Made by a program: the position numbers and the translations under genes | Source: Prosopocoilus inquinatus | Taxonomy: Eukaryota; Arthropoda; Insecta; Coleoptera; Lucanidae | Length of the DNA stretch: 64,000 nucleotides | Direction: 5' to 3' | Assembly (NCBI GenBank): GCA_036172665.1 | Contig: CM069878.1 | Location: forward strand, 22,371,501-22,435,500 | The notes under the pieces: generated by a model | Told to the model about the DNA's origin: nothing | Database searches by the model: none | Seen by the model: the letters and a program-made list of their open reading frames with translations, nothing else | In this document: in pieces, positions 1 through 12,621 of the stretch | How the letters are laid out: each line of letters opens with the position of its first letter | How positions within the stretch are numbered: position 1 is the first letter of the stretch

Positions 1-1068
1 AAGACAAGTTCTATTTTAAATTATTTTCAAAAAAAGTTGACGTATTTGGTATCAGTCTACTCAGAAAAAAAAGTTCTGTCGAACTAAGTTAAGAAACATC
101 TGAGTTTCTATTAAAAAAATGAGTTACGACCTAATGAAAATTTCAAATGCTGAAAAATGTTAAAAAGCAAAATTCTATCAAAGGAGTGATTTTCTCGAAA
201 CACTCAACGATCACATTAGATCGAAAAAATGCGATTCATAGCTTTCTAGACTGAAAAATAAAAAGGTTTTCTTTCTCGTTGTCATGTAAACCGAAATTAA
301 CAATTGATACGTATTCGGACCCATAATGATTCGTAAATTTAAAATATGTAAAGATATGTAGGGTGTTGTATTTAAAATAAGAAAGATGATATCACTTCCG
401 GCGAAACTTAAAGTCCTATTACGGCTAGCAGTATATCAAAAAAATCCATTTCTTGTTTAATTTATTGTCTCCAAAATTCAGGTTAATCGATTAATAAATA
501 AAGATTCTAGAAGCGTGAGCACATAGCGCGGGATACCCGGTATGTCAGACTCACACGCCGAGTTCTCAAATTGCCGAAATAAATGAGCAATCCTAGATCA
601 GAACAGAAAAACATAATTATTTCCCGAAATAAACGCCCACTTCGGCAACAGATCTTCAAAATCTAATCATACCGCAGACTGATCATTTCGCTGTTGTTCA
701 AATGACGGTTGTTTACATTTTAAGGCAATGGATCATGTGCATTTATACAATTCCCGGAACTGCTCGAAACGAATTCCAGGTTAATTACTTTTTAAAGGCG
801 TTTATCAATAGGCTGTTCCTATAAGTGGACGTCGACCTTTTCACTCAATTAATTATTATTAATATTTTTATAACCTTCAAAGGAATCTCAGATCAGTTTC
901 TTACGTGGGCTACTGGAAAATTTTCTGGAATCTAGTAGGTCTAGAATTGTTAGCGTTTATCAACTGTCATATTTGAAAAATTTGACATTTTTCGCCTACA
1001 ATTCTATTGACAGTTCCTATCCAAGTGAACTAGTTTTGTTTGTTGAGAAAAAGTAATTTTGTGTAAAC
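1..1068. other. AT-rich stretch without a recognisable gene
   Basis: No reading frame of useful length or familiar motif on either strand. The last 100-150 bases probably are the 5' untranslated part of the mariner element that follows, but I could not define its terminal inverted repeat. Confidence 0.5.
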
Positions 1069-1974
1069 ATGGAAATCTCGCGTGAAAATTTTCGTGTCAT
1101 AATTTTTTACGATTTCAAATGTGGTCTAACGCCGAAACAATGCCTCGATCCGCTTCATTTGGCTTTTGGAGATGAAGCACCATCAAAGAGCAGTGTTTAT
1201 AATTGATTTGCCGAATTCCATCGTGGACGTACCTCTCTCAGTGACGAATTTCATGAAGGTCGTCCATCAACATCTGTTGTTGCTACTAATGTAGATGCTG
1301 TGCGTGAAATGCTTGAGCGAAATCAACATGTGACGTACCGTGAGATTCAAGCATCCTTACGCATTGACATGAAAACAATACACCAGATTTTGCATGATCA
1401 TTTGAACGTACGGAAGCTTTGCATTCGTTGGATCCCACACAATTTAACAGAAGCGCAAAAGCAGGGTTGTGTCAAATGGTGCGAAGAAATGCTCAAGAAA
1501 TTCAAGGGAGGTCGTTCAAATTTAGTTTATAACATCGTTACTGGTGACGAAACGTGGATCTATTCGTACGAGCCAGAAAGTAAACAACAATCTACCGTTT
1601 GTTTGTTTTGTTTGCCGGAAGTCATCGATTAAATAAGAAGAAACAATCGAAATCGACGAATCATTCTCCATCATGACAACGCCAGCTCTCACTCAGCCCG
1701 TCAAACAGTTGATTTTTTGTCCAACAAAAATGTTGAATTAATGACTCATTGTCCATATTCACCTGATTTATCACCTAATGATTTCTTTTTGTTCCCAAAT
1801 ATCAAAAATAAAATGCGTGGTGAGCGATTCTCGTCGGCTAAAGCAGCGGTTGAAACATTTCGGACACTCGTTTCTGAGGTACCACATTTAAAGCGGAAAA
1901 CGTGCTTTAGAAATTGGTTCGAGCTCATGCAAAAGTGTATTAACGTCAAAGGCGAATACTTCGAACAACAGTGA
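1069..1974 (+). pseudogene. Mariner-family transposase, broken and internally deleted
   Basis: Tc1/mariner transposases cut and paste the element at TA dinucleotides. One frame runs from the ATG at 1069 to the stop at 1972-1974 (302 codons; family members are usually about 345). The N-terminal helix-turn-helix region is followed by the mariner signature GDETWIYSYEPESKQQS near 1545-1595, which holds the first catalytic Asp. HHDNASSH near 1670 and the YSPDLSPNDFFLF block near 1757 carry the second and third Asp, giving a DDD catalytic set. An in-frame TGA at 1204-1206 and a TAA at 1630-1632 interrupt the frame. About 40 codons between the first and second catalytic blocks are missing relative to the family. 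The frame is otherwise kept. It is inactive, and its terminal repeats were not recognised. Confidence 0.9.
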
Positions 1975-2337
1975 TACCGTTTACCAAATTTCATATGCGT
2001 TTTTTCTTTACCGTTTCCAGAAACTTTTCCAGCAGCCCACGTAACAATACACAATGTTTCCACAAATTCATCATCCCTAAATGGGTACGTACATTCCGAA
2101 AATGCCTCGCTGTTCATCCTCGATGTTTAGATCGTGCTCAGTTCTGCAATATCACCTCAATATAACACATGTGCGTATCAGAAATGAATAGAGCGCATTC
2201 ACAATTCCGTTTAAATAATACGTTTATTTTAATTTATCGAGGTGATAATACGATATCGAGCGCGACCTAAACTTTGAGGTAGCTTCGGCATGTTCGTACC
2301 CTAAAAACAACTGTCCCTGCAGAAAGTAACTCTAAAG
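1975..2337. other. Mariner 3' flank, no gene
   Basis: Follows the transposase stop and probably includes the mariner 3' untranslated end. No inverted repeat matching the 5' side and no coding sequence was seen. Confidence 0.4.
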
Positions 2338-2482
2338 AAGGTTTTGTCGTTTTTGGTTTGCAGTGGTAATGTCGAGCTACGTCTCTGCTGACGAAGCCCC
2401 AAGCAGGACTGAAACAGCTGTACAGAGGCTTCCAGAGGTTTTAACTGCAATCAAAAACGATTTACAACAAAATTTGTAATAA
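2338..2482 (+). mobile_element. Partial copy of hammerhead retroelement family B
   Basis: About 145 bp closely resembling the ribozyme end of the element at 12287..12621, from the block ending CAGTGG through the ribozyme to the block CAATCAAAAACGATTT. The inverted 5' arm of complete copies is absent. No target duplication was identified. Confidence 0.7.
2382..2428 (+). ncRNA. Hammerhead ribozyme motif (family B, diverged)
   Basis: Core order is stem I strand TCTCTG, CTGACGA, a stem II hairpin (AGCCC loop GGACT, one mismatch against the consensus), GAAA, short stem III CAG/CTG, then TA at the expected cleavage position in place of the usual TC, and the stem I partner CAGAGG. All conserved core boxes are present. 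Activity was not tested. Confidence 0.6.
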
Positions 2483-4828
2483 TTAAAGTTTAGCCTGTAA
2501 TCATCGAAATTTTCAGGTATATGAAGATACAAGAAAAAGTTTTATTTATTTTGTTTCGAATTTCAAAGATTTACAACATAACATTACTTTCATCTATACT
2601 CGATTTATCAAAACAGTAGTGATGGATGCCCTTAAAATTTTATATGTTTTCTATATTCTAGAATTTTTACTTAAATCTAACTGTTCTGGAGATATTTAAC
2701 ATTTTATCTCAAATATGTCATTTGCAGCTACCTATCACTTTATTTATTTTTAACTCTAAGAAAAAGATTTTTGGTACAGATGGAGTTCATACTTAAACTT
2801 ATTACAAGCCAGCATTAAATGTATTTTTATCGTTGTCGATATGGTTTATAACAGTGGGTTGAATGGTAAAAGTGCTTTTAGGTTAGTGGTAGTATCTCAA
2901 AAAGTATACATGATACAGAAAACTGATTCCATTTTTGGAATTAGCACACCAAATACAGTCAAATTCAGGTCTAACAATTCAGGCAACAGACAATTTTTCT
3001 TTCTGTAAGGCTATGTTATCTACGTGAATAATTTTATATGAATATATAGGATATAGTTAGAAATACCATAAAATTTAAAACAATTTAATACCAAACATGT
3101 TGGACTTTAACTGTTATTTTTTTGTAAATTAAGAAAAAGGCAATTAAACTTTTTTATTTGGCCTTAACTATGTGTTTTAATGAAAGTTGTGAGTGATTCT
3201 CGTGGGCAAGTGGGTAGTGTCGAGATTGATCGAATTATGCTTGCCTGTATTATGCCTGCATTTTATCTGGTCGTAGTTTCACGATTTCGCATTTTACAAA
3301 GGAAAGTGGCAGCCAGCAAAACAGTTTATGGCTTCTTTGTGGACGCATTGCCGCTTAGTAAAACTAAAATCCGTGTCTGTGCGCGATTATTATGTTTATT
3401 GTGTTTTCAGTTCACGTGGACTCGAGAATTTACATAAAAAATTGGAAGGAGGCGTTTTTATGACCTGATTAGGATTTGCTTTGTAAACATAGCTATATCA
3501 TTGCATACTTCAATTTCAACGTAAAACTACGACTTCGTAAATTGCAGGCAAGTATACGTAACTTTCACGTTGCTTTCTTAAAGCTTGTTTTTTTAAAGCT
3601 TGAATTAGTTTTTAGAAATGTATCAGAATAAGTTTCTTCTTTCTTTTTTCATGTACTTTATTTAATTAGAAAAATATTACGTTAAAAAAATTAGAAAAAT
3701 ATTGCCTGCTTCGGATTTGAACGTGTAACCTCTCGATGACAAAAAAACGACAAAAATCGTAGCAACTTCGGCGCTAAGGCATCGTTCGCTCGAGCGTTTC
3801 CTAAAACATTCAAGGGCTCGCTTATTCTAACGCCCTGAATAAAACATATCAGATTCAATAATTTTGTTCACACTGAAAAAAGCGTCTTAGTGCGAACGAT
3901 CAGTACTAACTATTAAGCGTGCAAAATGAAAATTATTTTCTTTTTTCATTATTTTTAAGTAATGAACAGTTAAAGTATCATACATTTAATATCAAAATAC
4001 TTCAAATACCAAAGTTTTTCCGATTGCAACCTTCTAAATTGTATGAATTTACTCAGGAAGATAATATAAATTAATTTTTGTTTTCGTGTGTTAAATCCAT
4101 ATGTCCTAAAGTCAGACGGACATGCGGTATACCGAGAAGCTCTAAGGATAAGGCTTAATTCTCAAACGAGCAGCGCGTCGCATCCCGTTAAATTTTTGCA
4201 TGTAATTTTTTTGATATAAAATGCTGCCGAGTGAGAATTGCTTCATTTAAAACCATGACAACTTTTCGAGGCAGCAAAATGTTGCGACGTGATGCGACGC
4301 GACGCGCTGCCGTATGAGAATTGAGCCCCATATAAACAATAACAATTTCGGTCTTAACAGTTTCCCCTGAAGCCTGGTTTACACGTAACTTTTTATCGTC
4401 AATTTTGCGTAATTTGAAAAGCTGACCAAGAGTGATACAAATCGTGCGGCCACACTGCTCAAACTTTCACTCAGTTTTACCAAAACCATTATGAGGGAAG
4501 ATGATTCTTTTTGTCCCGATTGCTGCAATTCTATCATTTCACAGTGAAATTAGAGGATTATAGTAATCATTTCACTTGGCAGAGGCAAAAAAAATCTTTG
4601 GTACGGCTCTATGAATTTCGTAAAAAATTATGAGACTAGTGCTGTAAGTCCTTTGTTATTTTCTTTGGCCACCACACGCTGTAAGAACATTCGTTGCAAC
4701 TACCTGGGAGAATGTCAGGGGAGCAAAGTTTGACCTAGTGATGAGTACTATCGAAATATACGAATTATTCGATAGCTGAAATGGAATCCTAGCTGCAAAT
4801 GGAATTAAACCAACGAATGAGCGAATAA
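2483..4828. other. No gene recognised
   Basis: AT-rich, with scattered short frames but no family motif. Around 3715-3790 (minus) there is a weak tRNA-like look, judged unconvincing. Confidence 0.5.
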
Positions 4829-4956
4829 GGCCCAGTTTTACAATGACGGCTTAACTTTGAGCCAAAGCTTAAATCCTTCACAACAGTTGTTGAAATAATC
4901 GTCGCTAAGGGTTTAAACCTCAGCTCAAAGTTGAGCTGCAATTGTAAAACTGGGCC
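4829..4956. mobile_element. Harbinger-like MITE, copy 1
   Basis: A 128-bp element whose ends are inverted copies of GGCCCAGTTTTACAA, so almost the whole unit can fold into a hairpin. It is flanked by TAA on both sides, which fits the 3-bp TWA target duplication of PIF/Harbinger transposons. No coding sequence. Confidence 0.75.
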
Positions 4957-4989
4957 TAAGTCATATCATAGACATGCCATGTAATATTA

Positions 4990-5117
4990 GGCCCAGTTTT
5001 ACAATGACGGCTTAACTTTGAGCCGAAGCTTAAACCCTTCGCAACAATTGTTGAAATAATCGTTGCTAAGGATTTAAGCCTCAGTTCAAAGTTGAGCCCC
5101 ATTTGTAAAACTGGGCT
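4990..5117. mobile_element. Harbinger-like MITE, copy 2
   Basis: A second 128-bp copy of the MITE at 4829, in the same orientation and 33 bp downstream, with roughly ten substitutions. The right-terminal GGGCC is changed to GGGCT. The two copies may be independent insertions or a tandem duplication. Confidence 0.75.
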
Positions 5118-5600
5118 TTAGAAATACAAATCTTAAATCAAAAATACTTGTCTACTTTATGTTTGATTTATTATTGACTTATTGATGCTCGCTTTAATTC
5201 GTTATGCACTTTTAATTGGCCGCACCTTATTCAAAGAATTCCTTTTTATTTTTCTGATAGTTATTGCTTATGTTCATTTATAATAGATTTATTTGAATTA
5301 TTAACAATTTTGAAATAATTTAATGACAATATAAGTCCAATGTCAAATAACAAACAAAATGTAAATTTATTAAATTTGAGGAAAATAAACTGTCAACAGA
5401 TCGAATAAATCTCGTCTCCGTGCGCTTATCGAAGCGTTTACGGTTTTGGTACTATTTATTCGCGTCTCTAATTTATTCGATAGTTGATGTCATTCATTTA
5501 GTAATTATTCGATATCTAATTTTATTCGATGGTGTCCATCACTGATTTAACCGATTAGACTGACGTACGTCTACATGTACTATCGTCTTGCTTGTATGTT
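5118..5600. other. No gene recognised
   Basis: AT-rich spacer between the MITE pair and the inverted-repeat element. Confidence 0.4.
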
Positions 5601-6974
5601 CAGAGTGGACCATTTTTGATGGTTTTACAGGGTTTCTCAGTTATTTATAGGATAAGAAAAAAACCGTCTTCGTGACCCAATGCTACTTTTTCGAGAAAAA
5701 CTTAGCGGAGAAAGCAAAAGTTAACTATCTATATCCGTTCGGGAAACACCGGCCGAAAACGAATTTTTCCGAAAAATTATTTTTCACAATATCTCAGTTG
5801 TTTGACAAGATATTTTGAAAATTCAAAAATTATCTTATTCAAAAATTAATGTAGATTTGAAGAAAGGTCCAGCTCTACACATTCAAAGTTCTGCAACACA
5901 CCCGTTGGTACGAGAAAAATTGAAAAATACGTGAAAGTCTTTTTTTCATCGTAGACAGCCTTGATTTCATATTTGAGATTTCATAATAATTCTAAGTAAC
6001 TTTTCCAAATAAAATTTCCGCGTAGCGTGAAAAATAAAGGTATTTAGTCTTATATCGATTTCAAATATTTTGATTTCCTCGGTATATGACAGGAGGTATT
6101 CAAAGTTTGACACATGCATCTTGAGTTTGGGAAGATGCAGGAGCTTTCACAAGGAATAAATTTTTCTGAGAAATCAATAATAAAAAAAAGTCCCATATGT
6201 AGCCAACTTTCTGCCGGTCACTGTTATATGCTGCTTTGAAATTATTAAATCTTAAATTTTGAATTACCAAAAATTCTTAGATGTGTTTATTTCACTTTTA
6301 CCCGTGATTAAATTTATTAACATGCAAAATTTCTTGAAAGCATTTTTAAACTCAAGAAATATCTGACACTTCAATAATTTCTTAAAGAAACACGCTAATT
6401 AATACTATTTAAAATACATAAAAATCTGTTAGCTGTTCATCTTAATAACACTAGCCTGCGAATATTTTGCGGATGACATAATACCAGGTGTATGTAGTAG
6501 ATTTGGTGTTCTTTAGTTCGAGAAAAATATAATAATTTTTTCATCACGCACCACTTTTTTTCAAATAACAATATTTCAAAGTAGGTTTTTCAATCATAAT
6601 TTTCGAGAAGCCAACTGTTACTCACTTGTTTACACATTTCCACTTGTCTTTACTGACAGATTTGTGCTTAGGATGACCTTGTTGTGTGTTTATACGTTTC
6701 ATGTTATACAAAATATTAGTTTGTACTATACCGTGTGTTCCTGTTCAAGCAAATATTGAGAAAAAATGAATGATAAAAATGATTCTAACAGTTTTGCTAC
6801 ATTTGTGGTTGAACCCAAAAAAAAATACCAAAATAGGTTTGCTATACCCAAAGTTCGTTACAACCGGTAAATAAAAACGAAGTACGTATTTAGTAGGATT
6901 ATAATCGAGAGATCTCTAGAAACGGATTCACTACAGCCGACCTTCACTGTACAGGGGTTTTGATAGACAAACTA

Positions 6975-7144
6975 CAGTCGAACCTCTATAACTTAAATTT
7001 CAAGGGACCAGAAAATTACGAGTTATAGAGTTTTCCTGTTAAAGAAATAGATAGCATTTACCAATAATGTGCAAGGACCATCACTAAATTTCGATTTACA
7101 GAAAACGTCGATTTGTGGAGGTTCGAGTTAAAGAGGTGCGACTG
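6975..7144. mobile_element. Pogo/Tigger-type MITE
   Basis: 170 bp with inverted ends CAGTCGAACCTCTATAACT and the complement of AGTTAAAGAGGTGCGACTG, flanked by TA on each side. The CAGTCGAACCTC terminus and TA duplication are characteristic of pogo-like Tc1/mariner elements. Non-coding. Confidence 0.75.
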
Positions 7145-7295
7145 TATATATTTCTGGAAGTAAAAAGGGGAACTTTTGTTAATTCGGGAAAATTTACTGA
7201 CTTTTTAATCTAAAATATCAAAGAAAATAGTTTTTAAAACTTTAACTGGACAGTTTTAAAATTGGACAAAAATCGATTTCAATTAGAATAACAAA

Positions 7296-7463
7296 CAGAT
7301 AAAATAGCGACATCTTACTATCGCTTTCTGACCTGACATTGCAGTAGGATAGACAAATTGAAGCGGGATTTGCTGGTGAAGAAGCCCCAAGCAGGGCTGA
7401 AACAGCTGAGACACAGAGGCTGCTCGATGTTTTCAATCAAAAACGATTTGCACAAAATTTTTA
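7296..7463 (+). mobile_element. Short degraded copy of hammerhead family B
   Basis: A minus-oriented arm (about 7296..7370, the TAGCGACATCTTACTATCGC block) joins a plus-oriented ribozyme end (to 7463). Flanking 12-mers TAGAATAACAAA (7284..7295) and TAGAAGAACAAA (7464..7475) differ at one base and look like a target duplication. The ribozyme core is damaged: the CTGANGA box reads CTGGTGAAGA, and extra bases follow stem III. Confidence 0.65.
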
Positions 7464-9084
7464 TAGAAGAACAAAGTTGATTCTCATTTTCAATAGTCAC
7501 TTGTTTTTATTTAGTAAATTCTCTCGGTTCAGGTAAATCTCTAAAACGTTTGCAGGTAACATTTTTTTATATGTCTGATAAAGAAGTGTGTAAGTACCGT
7601 ACAAAATGTAAACAAGAACTCTCTAAAAAGTTTATTTATTTTGGAATCCTGACGTGATAGAAAAAAACTAATAACAGATTCTTTTTTGTTGTTGAAATCT
7701 TTGAACAGCACATAGTCTTATCTCATCCGCGAAAACAAAATATTTTTCGCAGGCTGGTGTAATTCAAAAACTGTTCAAATTGATTTAATTCATTTTTACG
7801 TTTATGGTTTTATGTCAGTATCTCATAGATATATGAAGCTATTTATTTAATGAATTTGTTTTACTTAATAGTAATTCACTTTTTGTGGAAACAAACTAAA
7901 CTAATTTTTTGTTTTTGTTGCCGTGGGTGACTTGTTAGCTACGAAAAAGGAAAAATAATTATACGTTGTTCACAAATTAAAAAATAACCACCTGTTGCCT
8001 TATTCTGGTATAAAACATAACTATAGAATATTATCAAAATATTAAGTTGGCAAGGTATTTGAAGTTTCATATCAAAGTAATTTGTCATCTCAGTTTTAAT
8101 GTTGTAGCATTTATATTCATTTTAACAAGCCATTTCAATTTCTGGAAAGCAGAGAAATATTTTAAATGTTAAAATGAAAGAAGTACTCCACAAATTTTGT
8201 GTAGTTATAAAAAAATTGGCGCAAGATTTAAGCAACCGGCAAATACCTGAGACTGATGGTTCGTAACTACTCCTTCCTGGTTCTGGAGATTGTTTATATA
8301 ATTTCAATAGTTTCATGTTACATTTTAACTTATGTTCTCGTCCTATTCTCTCTCTGCAAATGTAAAAATGCAATTACATATCTGCCTGCGTATTTCTACA
8401 AAAAATTCGTACATACCTGACACAATCTATAATTACAGCTTATCTGTTAGAAATTTTTTCAAGAACGATAAGGCAAACAACATGAATCTATCATAATTAT
8501 TAAATTTAGAAAAATAAATCTATTCAGAACACACAACCAACCTTGTCATTTATTTCAAACACTACTTGTCAGTTTGTCGTATATCCTTATCATTTATTTG
8601 AAACACTTGACAATTTTGTTACCAAGCTTTTAACTAGGTCACTGTTGCCGGTTGTATTTTCACAAGGCAACAACGCCAGTGGTCTTTTAATTTGTGAACA
8701 AATTATAGTATCTTTATTATTTGTAAAAATAATTATATGAAAACTTTATATTTCTGAAACAAGCTATTTATGTGTGTCATAGCCAACTGCGGTTCCCATT
8801 TAACATTAGAAAGATATAGTCTGTTTCGCAGAACTGATTCAATTTCTACAAAAGGCAATAATGTCAGTGAAATCTGCGTTAATTGCTGAATAAAATAGTT
8901 TTTGAATTTACAAAATATCTTGTCAAACAACTGAGATATTGAACGAACGAATCGAGATAGCTAATTTTACTTTTTTCCCCTGAATGTTTCTCGAAAAAGT
9001 AGCATTGAGTCGCGAAAACGGGTTTCTTCTATTCCTATAAATAACTGAAGAACCCTGTAAAATAATCAAAAATGGATCACACTG

Positions 9085-11931
9085 TACATAAAGCTGTAGC
9101 ACATCAGTCTGTTGCAGTTCAGTACATGCAAAACGTCCAAATTACCGTCTACGTCAAGACTAACGACAAAACGTTACGTGTAGACTAGGCTTAAGAGAGA
9201 CGGAACAGTCAGTTTTTGTTTTAATAAGTGTTTGACGTAACATTAATTAATATATCGTAAAAGGTGCGCATTAGTTGGCCAACTTGCAACTTTTAACGTG
9301 CGATTATTAGCGTTAATTTATATGCAGCCTGTATTTATATACAGGAGTTGTATATACATGCTGCATTTAGAAAGTATTGCGCACTATTTCGGGGAAGCAA
9401 GGGTTGTAATGCGCTTTAGAGATAAATGACAATGGCAGCAGTTAATTGCAAGATAAATAGAGAAATAGCTTGCAATATTTCCTGCATTGTATGAATTGTT
9501 TGAAATTCGTTATTTTGCGCCTAAAAAACAATGAGAAAATAAAGCGCATCTTCAGATTTCAAAATTTGTGAAATTAAAAAAATTTAATCAATTAGTAAAG
9601 TCCCAAGATGCTCTTGAATAAATAACTTTCATATTATAAAATAGAATTTTAGATGAAGGAAATTGCCAAAATATTTACACAACATCATTCCAATATAAAC
9701 CGAGCTAACAGAATTACAATATTTAAATTATTCATAAGCGTAGAGGCAACACATAATAATTCGAAATAATTAAAGGCCTTAGAGCCTACATTGTACCGTC
9801 TATTAATTACACAAAATAAATTAACATTAATAAAAGCTCGGATTTCAAATTAGTACATAAACGCGTCAGCAAAAAATGAGCTGATCGAGATACACGTCGT
9901 GCGATGTATAATTTCCGTTCCTAATTATGTTCTCCGGCTGCTTTAAAACCGCAGTGAAATTTTATTATACAATTCTCCGATAACTTAGGAATATTCATAA
10001 CCAGATCTGCAGACACTTCCGCAAATTTTGCTTTAGTTATTTTTTCGTTCGACACGCTCGATAAACGGTATCATATTTTCTGCAAAGTTATCGCAAAGTC
10101 TCGGGTATAAAATGAGATACAGACACCGTAATTGCAAAAAATATTTTAAAATAATTAAAATTAGGAGGCTTTTATTTTTTATTGACATTATAAAGTTTAT
10201 TTTATATTTAATCGTAAGTTATAATATTTACAATTAATGTTATTTGTCTACATTATATGACTCGATGTAATTAACTCATTAATAACATTCTGATGGTTTA
10301 CGAACAATACTTTGTGTCATATAATGTTGTTGTATAAGATTGTGACGTGTGAAATGTACGTATATATGATATTAGGAAGTGTAACAGAAAGTTCAAGGAT
10401 TAATAATGGAAATATTTTAACGAAGGCACAGTCTATAATAATTTTTGAAAATAAAATATTTCCTTTGCTTATTTCCGCGTGAAATAATTTCACATTTCCA
10501 GCAAAAGAGGTGGGAAACATTAAGTAAACTGCAGAGTTGCGACTTCGCAGAGATTAAGTTCTGTGTGCAACAATTTTCACTAAGTATCACGTTTACAAAG
10601 TAAGATAACTGTCGCTGTCGAGTTTCTGTATGAAACGACGAACCTCGAATAAGTTTCAGTGTGAAAATGTTGCAACCTCCAAAGTGTAACTCGCGAGACC
10701 ATCCATGACACCGAGAAGACACTTAAAATATAGTCTGCGTGTTATACATGCGAATGTCGTATGATGCAATGAATTTTTAACATTTACATCATCAAAGGAA
10801 CTTCTTAGACGCTTACACTCTTCACGAGGGAAGTTTCTCTGACAGATATAATACTTAGGGATGTTCTAAGATCTAAGCGACTAAGATCAATGGCAGATAT
10901 GTTTGTTTAAAAATCAGAAATATTATTAAGTTTATTTGTCATCCTAAGTACAGCATATTGCAGTAATATTTGTGAACTTTTTAAGTTGGGAAGCATATTG
11001 TGGCATTGGGGGCTTGAATATGTTCTCTCGTTGAAATTTTCTTTACATTGCTTTTCATTTTTGTCTTTTATTCGGGATTGCTGTTGTCTGGGTTGCTGCT
11101 CTCAAGTGTTGCTGGTCCATTCAGTTAAATTTGTCTTTTCCTTTTTTTATTTTATTTTAATATTTTTCATAAAATTATTTGTGAAACTTTGAGGAGATGT
11201 CAATCGAATTTGCACAATGATGGCATTGCTTCTGCCCTTATTTTGTTACACTCTGTTAATTTATTGTTCTAATGGAATATTCTACGAAATTTTTATTTTG
11301 CACAATGGTGGAAACACTAGTTGGCAATATTAATATTTTAACTAATTAGAATGAAACAGGTCCGCACAAAATCATCCTTCCTTTGAAACTTTAAATTTAT
11401 TTATTTCAATTATTTTCTTTAAAGTTATTTGCATACCTGAAAAAATTATAAGGATGTGAATTTAAAAATTATTATTATACAGGGTGTTCATGGGAAGTTG
11501 ACTTTCTTATATTGATAACGCAAAACGAGGTTAAGTTTAACATGAAATGGAAGTGACAAATACGTATGATCTGTTTTTGTGTCTACTTGATCCGATTAAA
11601 AATATATCAAAAATTGAAATACTGTGGAAATTTGTGAATGTAGGAAAAGTAAGAGGAGAATTAAAGTTTTTAAATATGGCAAAAATTATTATATAAAATA
11701 AAATTAATGGATACCTTGTTTTCTTCCACTACTTGCATAGGTACTGACATAACTCAAGCCAGGCTAACTGTTTTATCGTTTCCTCTAGCCACTCAATAAT
11801 CTTTTCGTCTACGATGTGGAGCTGCATCACAGCTTTTTGCCTTGGAATGAATGTACTCACATGAGTCTTACCTTTATTTGCATTGTATGTCCTACTTTTA
11901 ACTTTCTACGTCTGCTTCTTTTTTGTTTGTA
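9085..11931. other. No gene recognised
   Basis: AT-rich. A short ACAGGGTGTTCATGG block near 11480 is the kind of terminal motif shared by several small repeats of this window (12837, 27470, 30843), but no full element was delimited. Confidence 0.4.
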
Positions 11932-12286
11932 CTGGGTGTCTCATAACGTACGGGGGAGATTGAAAGGGCAGCTAGAGAAGATCAAATTATAGCTTTTTTT
12001 CTCAATAAAGTTTTAGTAAAAAATCAATAACTAAAAAGTCACAAGAGTTTAAACTGAAATTACTTAAGGAACAAAAGTTACTTCCTGGAGTAATAACCTC
12101 TTAAATTCAAATTTGGGGTATTTAAGAGTTAATTGAACACTGCTTTACACGAAACAACTATCTCAAAAAATGTAGTCACATAAAAGTTGTCTAGTAATTA
12201 AAACAAAACTACGAAATTGATTCATATAGACATTTTATAAATGGCGGTTTCCATAAATTTTGAGTTTATTTAACAATAAAGTTTTA

Positions 12287-12621
12287 TGAACATATAAAAT
12301 AGCGACATCTTACTATCGCTTTTTGACCTGTCAAAGCATGGCCGCCTTGCATGGGGGACTCATTAGGAGCAAATCCCGCTTCAATTTGTCTATCCTACTG
12401 CAATGTTAGGTCAAAAAGCGATAGTAAGATGTCGCTATTTTATATGTTCATCATTCTTACATCGCATTTGCGAATAAATTGGGCAAGTCGTTTTTGGTCT
12501 GCAGTGGGAATGTCGAGCTACGTTTCTGCTGAAGAAGCCCCAAGCAGGGCTGAAACAGCTGTCCAGAGGCTGCTCGAGTTTCTCACTGCAATCAAAAACC
12601 ATTTGCACAAAATTTTTCTAA
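12287..12621 (+). mobile_element. Family B hammerhead retroelement with 12-bp target duplication
   Basis: 335 bp flanked by perfect direct repeats AATAAAGTTTTA (12275..12286 and 12622..12633). A 42-bp inverted piece (12287..12328) is followed by one direct unit ending in a hammerhead motif and a CACAAAATTTTTCTA tail. The inverted piece reappears in direct orientation at about 12410..12450, so the two can pair. No open reading frame explains it. Layout and duplication length match Penelope-type retrotransposition, inferred to have occurred in trans. Confidence 0.8.
12523..12569 (+). ncRNA. Hammerhead ribozyme (family B)
   Basis: Boxes in order: TTTCTG (stem I), CTGAAGA, stem II hairpin AGCCC-loop-GGGCT, GAAA, CAG/CTG minimal stem III, TC (predicted cleavage after C12563), CAGAGG (stem I partner, pairing all six positions with two G-U). 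The very short stem III is the form described in Penelope-like elements and retrozymes, which tends to work as a dimer. Confidence 0.75.

Larger units (their letters stand above)
5601..9084. mobile_element. 3.5-kb structure with long imperfect inverted ends
   Basis: About 200 bp at the left (5601..5830) reappears inverted at the right (8895..9084). Both outer ends read like CAG[A/T]GTGGACCATTTTTGAT, followed by a block with TACAGGGTT and TCAGTTATTTATAGGA. The arms differ by many substitutions. No transposase is visible inside. It is either an old non-autonomous DNA transposon with long inverted repeats or two opposed copies of one repeat. A pogo-type MITE and a family B ribozyme element lie within it. 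Confidence 0.5.

Noticed and set aside
3715..3790. Possible tRNA or tRNA-derived SINE head on the minus strand (GTTCAAATCC-like B box)
   Set aside because: T-stem and acceptor pairing fail, and no second copy was seen.
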